Below the pieces are notes generated by a model that saw nothing but the letters and a program-made list of their open reading frames with translations, was not told the origin of the DNA and did not search any database. Source: Parasphingopyxis lamellibrachiae (GTDB lineage Bacteria > Pseudomonadota > Alphaproteobacteria > Sphingomonadales > Sphingomonadaceae). From it: a stretch of 64,000 bases of DNA. The stretch's first letter is position 1. The number at the start of each line of letters is the position of its first letter. Shown here piece after piece: positions 45,843-55,254 of this stretch. The stretch spans positions 248,001-312,000 of the forward strand of contig NZ_QRDP01000004.1 in NCBI RefSeq assembly GCF_003385775.1, in the 5' to 3' direction. A program made the translations under genes and the position numbers.

Positions 45843-47440
45843 CAGGAGGAGGCCTTTCTTCGGAGGAGCAGGGTGATCTTGGAACGATCAATAGCGCCGG
45901 TAAGCGCCGCGGCGGAGAAATAGACGAGCATTCCCGCGCTGACCAGTGCGGCAATGGAAAGGACGCGCTCGATCACGCTGCCGCTGAACCAGGAACTGAG
46001 AAAGGGGAGCATATAGTAGAGCAGGGCAGCCATCGCAGCGGTCGCGACCAGTTGACCTGACAGGCGCCGTACAAGGCCCGCATTGACCCGGTAATGGCCG
46101 CGTTTCTGCAGAATCGTGTAAAGAATAATGACATTGAACCAGGCGCCGATCGCTGTTGCGGTAGCAATGCCAACAATGCCGAGACGATCAATCATGAGCG
46201 CGTTGAACGTGATGAAGAAAAGGAGGACGACGGCCGCTGCATAGACCGGGGTCTTCGTATCCTTGCGGGAGAAAAAGGCCGGAGTGAGAACCTTGATCAG
46301 GACATAAGCGGGAAGCCCGGCGACCAGAGCTGCCAGGACGTTACTGGTGATCCGCGCATCTTCCGCGTCGAACGCCCCGCCTTGGAAAAAGGCGCTGACA
46401 AAAGCCGGCGCGCAGATCATGAGCGCGGCCGCCGCCGGGAATGTCAGCAGCATGGCCAGTTCGATGGCGTCGGACTGGACCCTGTCGGCCTGTTCCTTGT
46501 CGTCCGCTCCGATATGACGCGAAAGGGCAGGGAGGATGGCCGTTCCCAGTGCGATACCGATCACGCCAAGTGGCAGCTGGTTGAGCCGGTCTGCAAAGTT
46601 GAGATGGCTGACCGAGCCGCCGGGCAGCTGGGTAGCGAAGAAGAGCTGGACGAGCTGGCTGATCTGATAGACGCCGGCGCCAAATGTTGCGGGCAGGATG
46701 ATAATGCCCAATTCCCTGACATCTTTTGTAAACCGGGGGCGATGGAAGCGGAGGCGGAAACCGCTTCGCTTCGTCCAGAACCAAAGCCAGAGCAGCTGGG
46801 CAACTCCGCCCAGCGCCACACCACCGGCAAGGAAATAGGCGATGACGATTGTTTCGCCTTCCGGGTCGCCGATAGACATGGCGAACTCAGGGGCCATCTG
46901 GTTGCCAAGCAACAGCGCGCCGATCAGCACTAGATTGAGCAGGATCGGGAAACTCGCGCCAGCCGCAAAGCGCGACAGGGAATTCAGGATAGCGGCGAGA
47001 AGCGCGACCATGCTGATCAGGAAGAGATACGGGAAGGTTATCCGCGCCAGCGCAACGGTCAGTTCGAATTTGCCCGGCACTTCCTGAAAGCCGCTGGCCA
47101 TCAGCCATATGATCGCCGGCATGGCGACTTCGAACAGGGCGACGAACAGGATAAGCACGGGAACGAACACCGAAACGACTTCGCTGGAAAAGCGCTCGGC
47201 CGCCGCCATGTCGCCGTCCTTGCCCAGCTTCCGACTGAACAGGGGCACGAAGGCGGCGGCGAACGCGCCTTCCGCAAACAGGCGTCGGAAGATGTTGGGC
47301 AGCTGGAATGCGACGAAAAAGCTGTCAGCCGCCATGCCGGGGCCCAGGATGCGCGCAAGCAACATGTCGCGCGCAAACCCGGCTATGCGGCTGACCATGG
47401 TCAGCCCGCCTATCGTGCCGGTTGCCCGGTAGAGGTTCAT
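45842..47440 (-). CDS. murJ: Lipid II flippase MurJ
   Basis: MATE-like flippase that moves lipid II across the inner membrane for cell-wall synthesis. It has 532 residues and about 14 hydrophobic helices; [25 protein letters not shown] at the start and [20 protein letters not shown] are family hallmarks. It is followed directly by trpS. Confidence 0.96.
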   Translation of the reverse strand: MNLYRATGTIGGLTMVSRIAGFARDMLLARILGPGMAADSFFVAFQLPNIFRRLFAEGAFAAAFVPLFSRKLGKDGDMAAAERFSSEVVSVFVPVLILFVALFEVAMPAIIWLMASGFQEVPGKFELTVALARITFPYLFLISMVALLAAILNSLSRFAAGASFPILLNLVLIGALLLGNQMAPEFAMSIGDPEGETIVIAYFLAGGVALGGVAQLLWLWFWTKRSGFRLRFHRPRFTKDVRELGIIILPATFGAGVYQISQLVQLFFATQLPGGSVSHLNFADRLNQLPLGVIGIALGTAILPALSRHIGADDKEQADRVQSDAIELAMLLTFPAAAALMICAPAFVSAFFQGGAFDAEDARITSNVLAALVAGLPAYVLIKVLTPAFFSRKDTKTPVYAAAVVLLFFITFNALMIDRLGIVGIATATAIGAWFNVIILYTILQKRGHYRVNAGLVRRLSGQLVATAAMAALLYYMLPFLSSWFSGSVIERVLSIAALVSAGMLVYFSAAALTGAIDRSKITLLLRRKASS

Positions 47441-47482
47441 GGCGCCCGGCCGGTTCCTGCCACTGGCCCCGTCATCCCGGGC

Positions 47483-47995
47483 TTAGGCCTGACCGATCTG
47501 GGAATCGATGTCGACATTGTCGGGGCCGCCCTGCGCCATCTGCGCTTTCTGCTGCATGTAGAGCGCGGCAAAATCGATCGGTTCCAGCATCAGCGGCGGG
47601 AAATTGCCGTCGCGCACGGCATCGGCCAGGACACGCCGGGCAAAGGGAAAGAGCAGGCGCGGGGCTTCGACAAGCAGGAAGGCCTCGCGCTGCTCATCGG
47701 GAACATTCGAAAGTGCGAAAAGACCGGCATAGGTCAGTTCAACGTGGAAGGCCGTGCCTTTTTCGAGCTTCGCACTGACATCCATTTTCAGGATGACTTC
47801 CCACACCCCTTCGCCCGCGGCATCGCTGCCGATATTGAACTGAACGTCGATTTTCGGCGTTTCATTGGCCTGATACACACCCGGCGAATTCGGGTTTTCG
47901 AACGACAGATCCTTCACATATTGTGCGATAATGTTCGCGCGCGGGGGCTCACCGGCTGCGGATTGATCGGGAGCAACACCCTGTTCGTCTGCCAT
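47483..47995 (-). CDS. secB: Protein-export chaperone SecB
   Basis: Cytosolic chaperone that hands unfolded precursors to SecA. It has 170 residues: YVKDLSFENPNSP, then VELTYAGLFALSNV and APRLLFPFARRVLADAVRDGNFPPLMLEPIDF near the end, as in alphaproteobacterial SecB. The ATG at 47995 is used; a further ATG 15 bases upstream is possible. It faces away from the Tim44-domain, mltA and smr genes. Confidence 0.96.
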   Translation of the reverse strand: MADEQGVAPDQSAAGEPPRANIIAQYVKDLSFENPNSPGVYQANETPKIDVQFNIGSDAAGEGVWEVILKMDVSAKLEKGTAFHVELTYAGLFALSNVPDEQREAFLLVEAPRLLFPFARRVLADAVRDGNFPPLMLEPIDFAALYMQQKAQMAQGGPDNVDIDSQIGQA

Positions 47996-48120
47996 AGTCT
48001 TAAACCTCAATTACCAGATAGGAAGAATGCGCGCCAAATTGCGCGGTTTCGGGATGCCCGCTAGCAGCAGCGCGCGAACAGGGCAATGTTTGGCCCTGCC
48101 TTGTCAGGGGAAAGGCGGCA

Positions 48121-49554
48121 ATGCACTGTACCGGGATGACCTATCGAGCTCTTCTTCTCCTGATCGCCATTTTCGCAACTGCCAGTGCCGGCGAGGCTCA
48201 GCAAAGCGAACATTCGCCCCATGAACGGGGTCTTGCCGCCGGCTATAAGGCCGCTTTTCTGTGTAGCGGGATATTCAATGCCGGGCAGACCGAGGCGGAA
48301 GCGACTGCCGACGACCTGACCCGAATTTATCCGGGCTATCGCCCGCTGATCGACGATCTTCCAGTGGAAGTCGATCGCGGGAGGCGGCGCGTGCTGGTGC
48401 GTTTCGACGATGCGATGCCACCTCGCGTGGCGCAATGGCGTCCCCATCTTGGATGCGTGCAGCTGCCGACGGGTGCCGATCCGGAGGGCGAAACGGGCTT
48501 GCCGTACCTTGGCGACGATATCGAAGCGCCGAACCTTGCTGCTACGGACGCGCTGGTCTGGCCACAGGGCGATGCGAATGCCATGCGGACGTTGGCGGGG
48601 TCGAGCCGTGCGGCACTGCAAACGGTTATCGGCGCGGCTCTCAATCGTGCAACCTATGGCGCGGGTACGGAAACGACTGCGGTGCTCGTGATCCGCGACG
48701 GGCATATCGTTGGCGAGCGCTATCGCAGCGGTTACGATCTGCACCGGCCGCAGCGCACATGGTCGGTCGCCAAGAGCATTGCCGCGACCGTTCTTGGCGC
48801 GGCCGTCGAGCAAGATCTGGTCGATCTCGATGAGCCGGCACCGGTTCCCGCCTGGCAGGTGCCCGGCGATCCGCGCGCGGCCATCAACTGGCATAATTTG
48901 CTGCATATGAGCAGCGGCCTGTGGAGCCCGTTTGCGGGCAACCGCACCGATGCCATATATTTTGGCGGGCAGGCGGTTACCGATTCGATACCCGGCCTCC
49001 CGCTTGAAACAGCTCCGGGCGCGCGATGGCGCTATGCAAACAATGATACGCTGATTGCGATGCGCGCGCTGCGCTCGGTCCTTGGCGATGGCGATCGCGC
49101 CCTCGCCTTCCCCTTTACCGACATGCTCTGGCGGATCGGCATGACCCGGACGACTCCCGAGACCGACTGGCAGGGCAATTTCATATTTTCGAGCCAGGTC
49201 TGGACAACCGCGCGCGATCTTGGCCGACTTGGCCTGCTCTATCTGAATGACGGCATGTGGCAGGGAGAGCGGATATTGCCGGAAGGTTGGTCCGCCTATG
49301 TTGCAACGCCTGCGCCCGCACAGCCCACCGGGCGGGGAGGGGTAGGCTATGGTGCGCAATTCTGGTTGTTCGGTCCCGAACAGGGGCTGCCCGCCGGCAC
49401 ATATGCGGCGATGGGCAATCGCGGCCAATATGTAGTGATCATGCCGGAACGCGATATTGTGATCGTGCGGCGCGGATTCGATGCGGTGGGCGATGGGGAG
49501 CGGTTTGATATCGCCCGGTTCAGCCGGAACGTTCTGGCCGCTATCGCTGAATAA
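48121..49554 (+). CDS. Serine hydrolase of the beta-lactamase/penicillin-binding protein class C family, exported
   Basis: A 477-residue exported protein: signal peptide (about 1-25), an extra N-terminal part (26-180) of unknown fold, then a class C beta-lactamase-like domain with the SxxK nucleophile S215/K218 (TWSVAKSIA) and the YxN motif (RWRYANNDT). A GxGG-like late motif is GRGGVGYGAQFW. The biological substrate is unknown (esterase, peptidase or amidase). The ATG at 48121 has GGAAAGG upstream; 48136 is an alternative. It interrupts the usual secB/Tim44-domain neighbourhood. Confidence 0.88.
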   Translation: MHCTGMTYRALLLLIAIFATASAGEAQQSEHSPHERGLAAGYKAAFLCSGIFNAGQTEAEATADDLTRIYPGYRPLIDDLPVEVDRGRRRVLVRFDDAMPPRVAQWRPHLGCVQLPTGADPEGETGLPYLGDDIEAPNLAATDALVWPQGDANAMRTLAGSSRAALQTVIGAALNRATYGAGTETTAVLVIRDGHIVGERYRSGYDLHRPQRTWSVAKSIAATVLGAAVEQDLVDLDEPAPVPAWQVPGDPRAAINWHNLLHMSSGLWSPFAGNRTDAIYFGGQAVTDSIPGLPLETAPGARWRYANNDTLIAMRALRSVLGDGDRALAFPFTDMLWRIGMTRTTPETDWQGNFIFSSQVWTTARDLGRLGLLYLNDGMWQGERILPEGWSAYVATPAPAQPTGRGGVGYGAQFWLFGPEQGLPAGTYAAMGNRGQYVVIMPERDIVIVRRGFDAVGDGERFDIARFSRNVLAAIAE

Positions 49555-49647
49555 TTGCCGGCGGCTGCGTCGGTTGCGATTTCCCCATTTGAAACAAGCC
49601 CCGCCTACGCCTATGTAGGAGTCTATAGCGTTGTAAGCGGAGGCCCT

Positions 49648-50307
49648 GTGTCCATAGATATTATCCTTTTGGCGATGGTCGCCGTGTTTGTGGGCTTGCG
49701 CCTGTTTAGCGTGCTTGGGCAGCGCTCCGGCCACGAGCAGGAACCGCGCATGCCGCGGCCCGTCGAGTCTCCGCCGAAACTGACCCCTGTTCCGCAGACC
49801 GTCCCCGATAGCGCGCCCTCCAGCGAAGCCGAGATTGACGGACTTGTCGCCCCGGCCGCCGCTGCCGGCCTCAGAAAAATTGCCTCTGCCGACTCGTCGT
49901 TCGAGATCAATGGATTCCTGAACGGGGCTCAGTCAGCCTATCGCATGATCCTCGAAGCCTTCTGGAAGGGCGACCGGGACGATCTTGCCCATCTGGTCGA
50001 CGACGATGTGCGCGATTCCTTTTTCGCCGCTATCGACGCGCGGGAGCAAGAAGGCCATGTGCTCGACAACCGGCTGGTCCTGATCGAGCGGACGCAGGTA
50101 GAGAATGCGGAATTCCGTTCCGGCATGGCCCGGATCACGCTTCGCTTCGATGCCGACATCGCTGCGGTGACGCATGACAAGGATGGCAATCTGATTGCCG
50201 GTTCCCTGTCCGATGCGGTGCAGACCCATGATGTGTGGACGTTCGCCCGCAATGTTCGCGATGCCGATCCCAACTGGCTGCTGGTTGAAACAGACGAGGC
50301 TTCGTGA
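49648..50307 (+). CDS. Tim44/TimA domain protein
   Basis: A 219-residue protein with an N-terminal membrane segment (residues 3-19), a proline-rich linker (about 30-60) and a C-terminal Tim44-like domain (FEINGFLNGAQSAYRMILEAFWKGDRDDLAHLVDDDV). Bacterial members are thought to act in membrane-protein handling and, in mitochondria, the homologue tethers Hsp70 to the import channel. The start is GTG at 49648 with GGAGG five bases upstream. Its stop overlaps the mltA GTG (GTGA). Confidence 0.88.
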   Translation: MSIDIILLAMVAVFVGLRLFSVLGQRSGHEQEPRMPRPVESPPKLTPVPQTVPDSAPSSEAEIDGLVAPAAAAGLRKIASADSSFEINGFLNGAQSAYRMILEAFWKGDRDDLAHLVDDDVRDSFFAAIDAREQEGHVLDNRLVLIERTQVENAEFRSGMARITLRFDADIAAVTHDKDGNLIAGSLSDAVQTHDVWTFARNVRDADPNWLLVETDEAS

Positions 50308-51551
50308 CGAAAAATCGGGGCGCAATAGCGCTCCTGTTCGCTCTTTCGGTGACCGCCTGTGCCGGGATCATCCCGGCAGCGCCGGAGCGCGCGTCGACTG
50401 CTTCCTCGTCCGAAGAAACGACACTGCCACCTGCGCCGCCGCAGGATTATGAATATGACAGGAACCCTAACTGGAACCTGCAGGAGCCGGTTGCCAGCGG
50501 CGACAATGCGCGCGGATCGGGTGTGCGGTCCGGCCCGGACGTAGAATCGCTGAACATTCCGGTATCGGCGGCTTCTCGTGCCATGCATGCTTTCCACATC
50601 AGTTGCCCCGCAGTCATCAATCGCGAGGACAGGAGCGGATTGACCGCCCCTCATGATTGGGTCGAAGCGTGCCGCGCTGTGGCGAGCTGGAACAGAGACA
50701 ATGCCCGCGCATTTTTCGCCGAGCATTTCACTGTCGTTGAAGTGGGAGGGGGGCAGGCCTTTGCGACTGGCTATTACGAACCCGAAATAGCGGCATCGAG
50801 AGAAAGGCGCGGAGCGTATCAATATCCGATTTATGCGGTGCCAGATGATCTCGAGACGCCGCCGGAAGTGCGTAACGCCACCGGATCGCTGCCTGTTTTC
50901 CGGACGGTCGATGGCCGGGAACTTCCCTATTTCGATCGCGCGGCGATAGAAAACGGAGCACTGGAAGGGCGCGGTCTGGAGATTGCCTGGGCCAGCGATC
51001 CGGTGGCTCTCTTCTTCTTCCATGTTCAGGGCGGCGGCCTTTTACGCCTGCCTGATGGGTCGATTATGCGTCTCGCCTATGCCCAGAATAACGGCTTCAA
51101 CTATACGAGCATCGGAGGCCTGATGCGGGAACGCGGATTGCTCCAACCGGGACAAACGACTTCGCAGGGTATCCAGCAATGGCTGCGCGAAAATCCCGAA
51201 GAAGCCCGTAGGATCATGCAGGAAAACCGGCGGTACATTTTCTATGTTGAGGTTGATCGCCCCGCAGCGACCGGCTCACTCGGTCGCTATGTCACAGCGC
51301 GCACGACGGTAGCGGCTGATCCAGCCTATGTCCCGCTTGGTGCACCTGTCTATCTCGACGTTGCTCACGATATCGCTGACGGTATCTGGGTTGCGCAGGA
51401 TACCGGCGGTGCGATTCAGGGTGCCAACCGGTTCGACACATTCTGGGGTGCGGGTGAAGAGGCACACCGGATCGCGGGCGGCATGGCGAGCCGGGGACAG
51501 GCTTATATCCTGATTCCGAATGCCGCCGCCGCGCGTCTCTTTTCCAACTAG
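50304..51551 (+). CDS. mltA: Membrane-bound lytic murein transglycosylase A
   Basis: Outer-membrane lipoprotein that cleaves peptidoglycan glycan strands. It has 415 residues, a lipoprotein signal with VTAC as the lipobox, the MltA domain (ATGYYEPEIAASRERRGAYQYPIY) and a C-terminal 3D domain with the catalytic aspartate in DTGGAIQGANRFDTFWG. It starts with GTG and is translationally coupled on both sides (GTGA with the Tim44-domain gene, TAGTG with smr). Confidence 0.95.
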   Translation: MTKNRGAIALLFALSVTACAGIIPAAPERASTASSSEETTLPPAPPQDYEYDRNPNWNLQEPVASGDNARGSGVRSGPDVESLNIPVSAASRAMHAFHISCPAVINREDRSGLTAPHDWVEACRAVASWNRDNARAFFAEHFTVVEVGGGQAFATGYYEPEIAASRERRGAYQYPIYAVPDDLETPPEVRNATGSLPVFRTVDGRELPYFDRAAIENGALEGRGLEIAWASDPVALFFFHVQGGGLLRLPDGSIMRLAYAQNNGFNYTSIGGLMRERGLLQPGQTTSQGIQQWLRENPEEARRIMQENRRYIFYVEVDRPAATGSLGRYVTARTTVAADPAYVPLGAPVYLDVAHDIADGIWVAQDTGGAIQGANRFDTFWGAGEEAHRIAGGMASRGQAYILIPNAAAARLFSN

Positions 51552-52066
51552 TGAGCAAGCGTCCCCTGAGCGCGGACGAGAAAGCCCTTTGGGCCAAGGT
51601 TATCGAGAGCGTCGAGCCTCTGGACCGCCGGCCCGGCCAGACCCGCTCGCCACCGCAGCGCGGGGCGGACCTTGCCAGCTTTGCGGTTCCCAAACTGGCC
51701 GAGAGAAAAGCAGCGCCCGGGCCCGGTACGACACTGGACGGGAGCTGGGACCGTAAGCTCATGCGCGGACGCGCCGAACCCGACTTCACTATCGATCTGC
51801 ACGGCCATACGCTGAGCTCGGCCTATGACAGGCTGGACCGGGCGCTTGGCCAGGCAATCGCGTCGCATGCACGGATCGTCCTGCTGATTACCGGTCATGC
51901 GCCAAAGAGTGAGGGGCCGGTTACCCGCGGTAAGATTCGCGCGGCGGTCGGCGACTGGCTGGCTGCCTCGCGTCACGCCCCGCATATCGCCGCCGTGCGC
52001 GGCGCCCATCCCCGGCATGGAGGCAGGGGTGCGCTGTACATTGTTCTGCGGCGGCGGCAGGCCTAG
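51551..52066 (+). CDS. Smr domain protein
   Basis: A 171-residue protein with a C-terminal Smr (MutS2-related) nuclease-like domain (about residues 76-168): DFTIDLHGHTLSSAYDRLDRAL carries the DLHG motif and ITGHAPKSEGPVTRGKIRAAV the TGxG-like motif. The N-terminal 70 residues are disordered-looking. It starts with GTG, one base overlapping the mltA stop. Confidence 0.9.
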   Translation: MSKRPLSADEKALWAKVIESVEPLDRRPGQTRSPPQRGADLASFAVPKLAERKAAPGPGTTLDGSWDRKLMRGRAEPDFTIDLHGHTLSSAYDRLDRALGQAIASHARIVLLITGHAPKSEGPVTRGKIRAAVGDWLAASRHAPHIAAVRGAHPRHGGRGALYIVLRRRQA

Positions 52067-52932
52067 CCCAGCCTGTTCTCCAGCCCGGCATACAGTCTCG
52101 CGCCCAGTTCAGGCCCCTGAAGCGGATAGAGGAAAGGTTCGATAAGCTCCAATTCCATTAGCAGCATGTGGCCATCGTCACCGCGGGCCATGTCGACGCG
52201 GGCATAGAGAGGGGTTTCGTCCAGGGCTTCGACGATTGCTGCCGCCGCTGCCCGGTCCTTTTGATCCGCGTCATGGCCGCGTTCGCTGCCACCATAGGAG
52301 GATTGGATCCGATATTCGCCCGCCGCCGCCGATTTGATCAGGGCGTGGGAAAATGCACCATCGATGATGATCAGGCTCATCTCTCCTTCGCTCTGAATCG
52401 ACGGTAGGAAAGGCTGGGCCATCATCGGTTCGGGCATGGGCGGCACGGGATCGCCGCGATGTAGGCGACACTGGCCCTCGGCATTGGCGCCGATCTGCCG
52501 CTTGAAGACCAGATCGTCATTGTCCAGCCTGTCAAAGGCTTGCTGGACATCCTTTTCTCGCGGCGTATCTAGCCACAGAGTAGGTACAGTCTGAACGCCT
52601 TTTGATTCCAGCTCCCGCAAATAGGTTTTTCGGCTGTTCCAGCGGACGGTCGCGCAGGAGTTGAACAGCGCGGTGTGCGCCTCGATGTTTTCGAGCCGGG
52701 CCATAAAGGTTTTCAGATTGTCCTGATAATCCCAGGTCGATCCGATCAACGCCGCATCGAAAGCGGACCAGTCGACATTCGCATCGTCCCAGGCAAGCGC
52801 GGTGAGCGATCCGCCATTGGCGGCAAAAACCGGCGCCAGGCAATCGATCATCAGGTCGTGCTCGAACGCATCGAATCGGCGATCCGGCGATGCGGGAAGC
52901 GTCAGGCGACTGGCAAGATAGGCGACGCGCAT
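52063..52932 (-). CDS. ATP-grasp enzyme (DcsG/RimK-like)
   Basis: A 289-residue ATP-grasp-fold protein: ALIGSTWDYQDN near the front, NSRKTYLRELESKGVQTVPTLWL and VFKRQIGANAEG as the ATP-lysine and glycine-loop region, and ARVDMARGDDGHMLLMELELIEPFLYP as the metal-binding end. It most resembles the ATP-grasp ligases related to DcsG and glutathione/RimK-type enzymes, which join an amine or thiol to a carboxylate. It starts six bases after the dapE stop and is probably co-transcribed. Substrate unknown. Confidence 0.82.
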   Translation of the reverse strand: MRVAYLASRLTLPASPDRRFDAFEHDLMIDCLAPVFAANGGSLTALAWDDANVDWSAFDAALIGSTWDYQDNLKTFMARLENIEAHTALFNSCATVRWNSRKTYLRELESKGVQTVPTLWLDTPREKDVQQAFDRLDNDDLVFKRQIGANAEGQCRLHRGDPVPPMPEPMMAQPFLPSIQSEGEMSLIIIDGAFSHALIKSAAAGEYRIQSSYGGSERGHDADQKDRAAAAAIVEALDETPLYARVDMARGDDGHMLLMELELIEPFLYPLQGPELGARLYAGLENRLG

Positions 52933-52938
52933 CCCGGT

Positions 52939-54069
52939 CTAGCCCAGTGCCCGACGCAACACGCCTTCATAGATATCCGTAAGCGCCCGCACATCAGAAA
53001 GCGCAACGGCTTCGTCCAGCTTGTGCATCGTCGCATTGAGTAAGCCGAATTCGACGATCGGGCAGAGGATGTGCAGGAAACGCGCATCGGATGTGCCGCC
53101 GCCGGTGGACAGCTCCGGCGTCAGGCCGGTCACCTGCTGGATGGATGCGCTGACAAGATCGGACAGAGGTCCGGGTTCGGTAAGGAACGCCTCGCCCGAG
53201 ACCATCGCCTTGAACTGGGCACCGGGAGCTTCCTCATGGACGATCGCTCGGACTTTCTCGACCAGTTCGTCGCCCGTGTGATGCACGTTGAATCGGACAT
53301 TGAGCCTGAGATGCGCTTCGCCGGGAATGACGTTCGACGCCGGATTGCCGACATCGACCGTTACCACCTCCAGATTGGACGGCTGGAACCATTCGTCGCC
53401 ATCGTCGAGATCGAGTTCGTGCAGCCGGGTGCCGATGCGGAACAGGCGCGTGATCGGATTGTCGCCTTCGTGCGGATAGGCGACATGCGCCTGTTTGCCG
53501 ATAATATCGATCCACATATTCACCGATCCGCGCCGGCCGATCTTTATGGTGTCGCCAAGCCGGTTTTGCGATGTGGGTTCGCCGACAAGGATCATGTCGG
53601 GGTGAAGGCTGCGCTCTTCCATACGCGTCATCAGCGCCCGGGTGCCATGTACGGCCGGACCTTCCTCGTCGCCGGTGATGATGAAGCTGAGCGTGCCGCC
53701 CAGTTCCGGTAGGCGCGCTACAGCCGCGACAAAGGCCGCGATCGAGCCCTTCATGTCGACGGCGCCGCGGCCGTAGAGCAGATCGCCCTGTACCTCCGCG
53801 ACGAAGGGATCCGAAGCCCATCCCTTGCCCGGGGGGACGACATCGGTGTGCCCGGCATAGGCGAAATGCGGACCGCCGGACCCGCGCGTCGCCAGCAGGT
53901 TGTGCACCGGCCCGTGCGGCTCTTCGCCCGACACAAGCTGTTCGACTTCGAAGCCAAGCCCTCTCAGCGTCTCACCCAGCAGGCGCTGCGCGCCGCCTTC
54001 CTCCGGGGTCACGCTTGGGCAGGCGACAAGCGCCTTGAGCAGTTCTACGGGGTCGATTGCTTCGGTCAT
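52939..54069 (-). CDS. dapE: Succinyl-diaminopimelate desuccinylase
   Basis: Zinc enzyme of lysine/diaminopimelate synthesis. It has 376 residues from the ATG at 54069 (386 from 54099). Metal/catalytic motifs are AGHTDVVPPG, YGRGAVDMKGSIAAF, TGDEEGPAVHGT and the final LNATMHKLDE histidine. Downstream an ATP-grasp gene follows immediately; upstream it faces a cupin gene. Confidence 0.95.
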   Translation of the reverse strand: MTEAIDPVELLKALVACPSVTPEEGGAQRLLGETLRGLGFEVEQLVSGEEPHGPVHNLLATRGSGGPHFAYAGHTDVVPPGKGWASDPFVAEVQGDLLYGRGAVDMKGSIAAFVAAVARLPELGGTLSFIITGDEEGPAVHGTRALMTRMEERSLHPDMILVGEPTSQNRLGDTIKIGRRGSVNMWIDIIGKQAHVAYPHEGDNPITRLFRIGTRLHELDLDDGDEWFQPSNLEVVTVDVGNPASNVIPGEAHLRLNVRFNVHHTGDELVEKVRAIVHEEAPGAQFKAMVSGEAFLTEPGPLSDLVSASIQQVTGLTPELSTGGGTSDARFLHILCPIVEFGLLNATMHKLDEAVALSDVRALTDIYEGVLRRALG

Positions 54070-54118
54070 GAAGCCCGGTGTAACCGGGGTGCGAGACATT
54101 GCCTAGCCGGAGAAAACC

Positions 54119-54565
54119 ATGCCCAAGCTCGATCTCGATTCGATCCCGCAAACCAATGCGACCGGTTATCCACCCGAATTCGCCGACAAGGTGCAAGAAC
54201 GCTGGTATCGGGCGCTTGCCCCGGCTGCCGGCCTCAAGGATTTTGGCGTGAGTCATGTCGAACTGAAACCGGGTGCATGGTCCTCCCAGCGGCACTGGCA
54301 TGAGGGCGAGGATGAATTTGTCGTGCTGGTTGAAGGCGAAGCGGTGTTGGTGGACGATTCGGGGCGCACCGCGCTGCGGCCCGGCGACTGCGCCGCCTTT
54401 CCCAAGGGCGATGGAAACGGCCATGTGCTGGTGAACGAGAGCGAAGAGAGCTGTGTCTTTATCGCCGTCGGCAAGCCTGCGGCCAGCGACTGCCACTATT
54501 CCGACATCGATATGCACCTGGAAGAAGGGCGCGGATTCCGCCGCAAGGACGGGAGCGGTTTTTAG
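54119..54565 (+). CDS. Cupin domain protein
   Basis: A 148-residue single-domain cupin. The metal-binding motif is RHWHEGEDEFVVLVEGEAVLV (H59, H61, E65 positions approximate), and the second histidine sits in PKGDGNGHVLVN. It may be an isomerase, a dioxygenase or a binding protein; the family name is all that can be said. It ends four bases inside the convergent GST-like gene. Confidence 0.85.
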   Translation: MPKLDLDSIPQTNATGYPPEFADKVQERWYRALAPAAGLKDFGVSHVELKPGAWSSQRHWHEGEDEFVVLVEGEAVLVDDSGRTALRPGDCAAFPKGDGNGHVLVNESEESCVFIAVGKPAASDCHYSDIDMHLEEGRGFRRKDGSGF

Positions 54566-55227
54566 GCGCCCGGCGCTTCCTCATATTTCTCGATCACCCA
54601 AGGCTCTTCCTGGGCGGCCTCGATCCATTCGCGAACCCAGCTGTGGGCGAGGATCGCCTCGACATAGGCCTGTGCGAAGGGCGGCAGCTTGATCGAATAG
54701 GTAACGAGACGCGTGCAGACCGGAGCGAACATGATGTCGGCGGCGCAGAAACTGCCGAACAGGAAGGGATCTTCGCCGCCATAGCGCGCCCGGGCCTGCG
54801 CCCAGGTTTCGAGTATCCGGCCAAGTTCGCCGCTGACGTCCGCGCTGATCGGCTGGGGCGGGAAAGTCTTGCGGACATTCATGGGGAGGTCGCGGCGGAT
54901 ATTGGGAAAGCTGGAATGCATTTCGGCGGCCATGGAGCGCGCCATGCCGCGCGCGCTTTCTTCTTTCGGCCAGAACCGGTCGCAGCCTACCTTGTCGGCG
55001 AGCCAGTCGATGATGGCGAGGCTGTCCCAGACCACGGTGTCGCCATCCCACAGCACTGGAACCTTGCCGGACGATGCGGCGAATTCATTGCCATCGCGTC
55101 GTTTTTCCCATTCCTCGCCAAACATCGGAACGGTGACTTCTTCGAAGGAAATCCCGGATTGCTTGAGAGCAAGCCAGCCGCGCATCGACCAGGACGAATA
55201 AGCCTTGTTGCCGATGATCAGTTTCAT
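54562..55227 (-). CDS. Glutathione S-transferase family protein
   Basis: A 221-residue GST: thioredoxin-like N-terminal domain with the active-site serine region KAYSSWSMRGWLALKQSGI and the GKVPVLWDGDTVVWDSLAIIDWLAD loop (glutathione binding), then the helical C-terminal domain. It resembles GstA/MaiA-type bacterial enzymes. It is downstream of engB on the minus strand. Confidence 0.92.
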   Translation of the reverse strand: MKLIIGNKAYSSWSMRGWLALKQSGISFEEVTVPMFGEEWEKRRDGNEFAASSGKVPVLWDGDTVVWDSLAIIDWLADKVGCDRFWPKEESARGMARSMAAEMHSSFPNIRRDLPMNVRKTFPPQPISADVSGELGRILETWAQARARYGGEDPFLFGSFCAADIMFAPVCTRLVTYSIKLPPFAQAYVEAILAHSWVREWIEAAQEEPWVIEKYEEAPGA

Positions 55228-55254
55228 GCGTGGTCCTTCTTGTTTTGGGACGCG

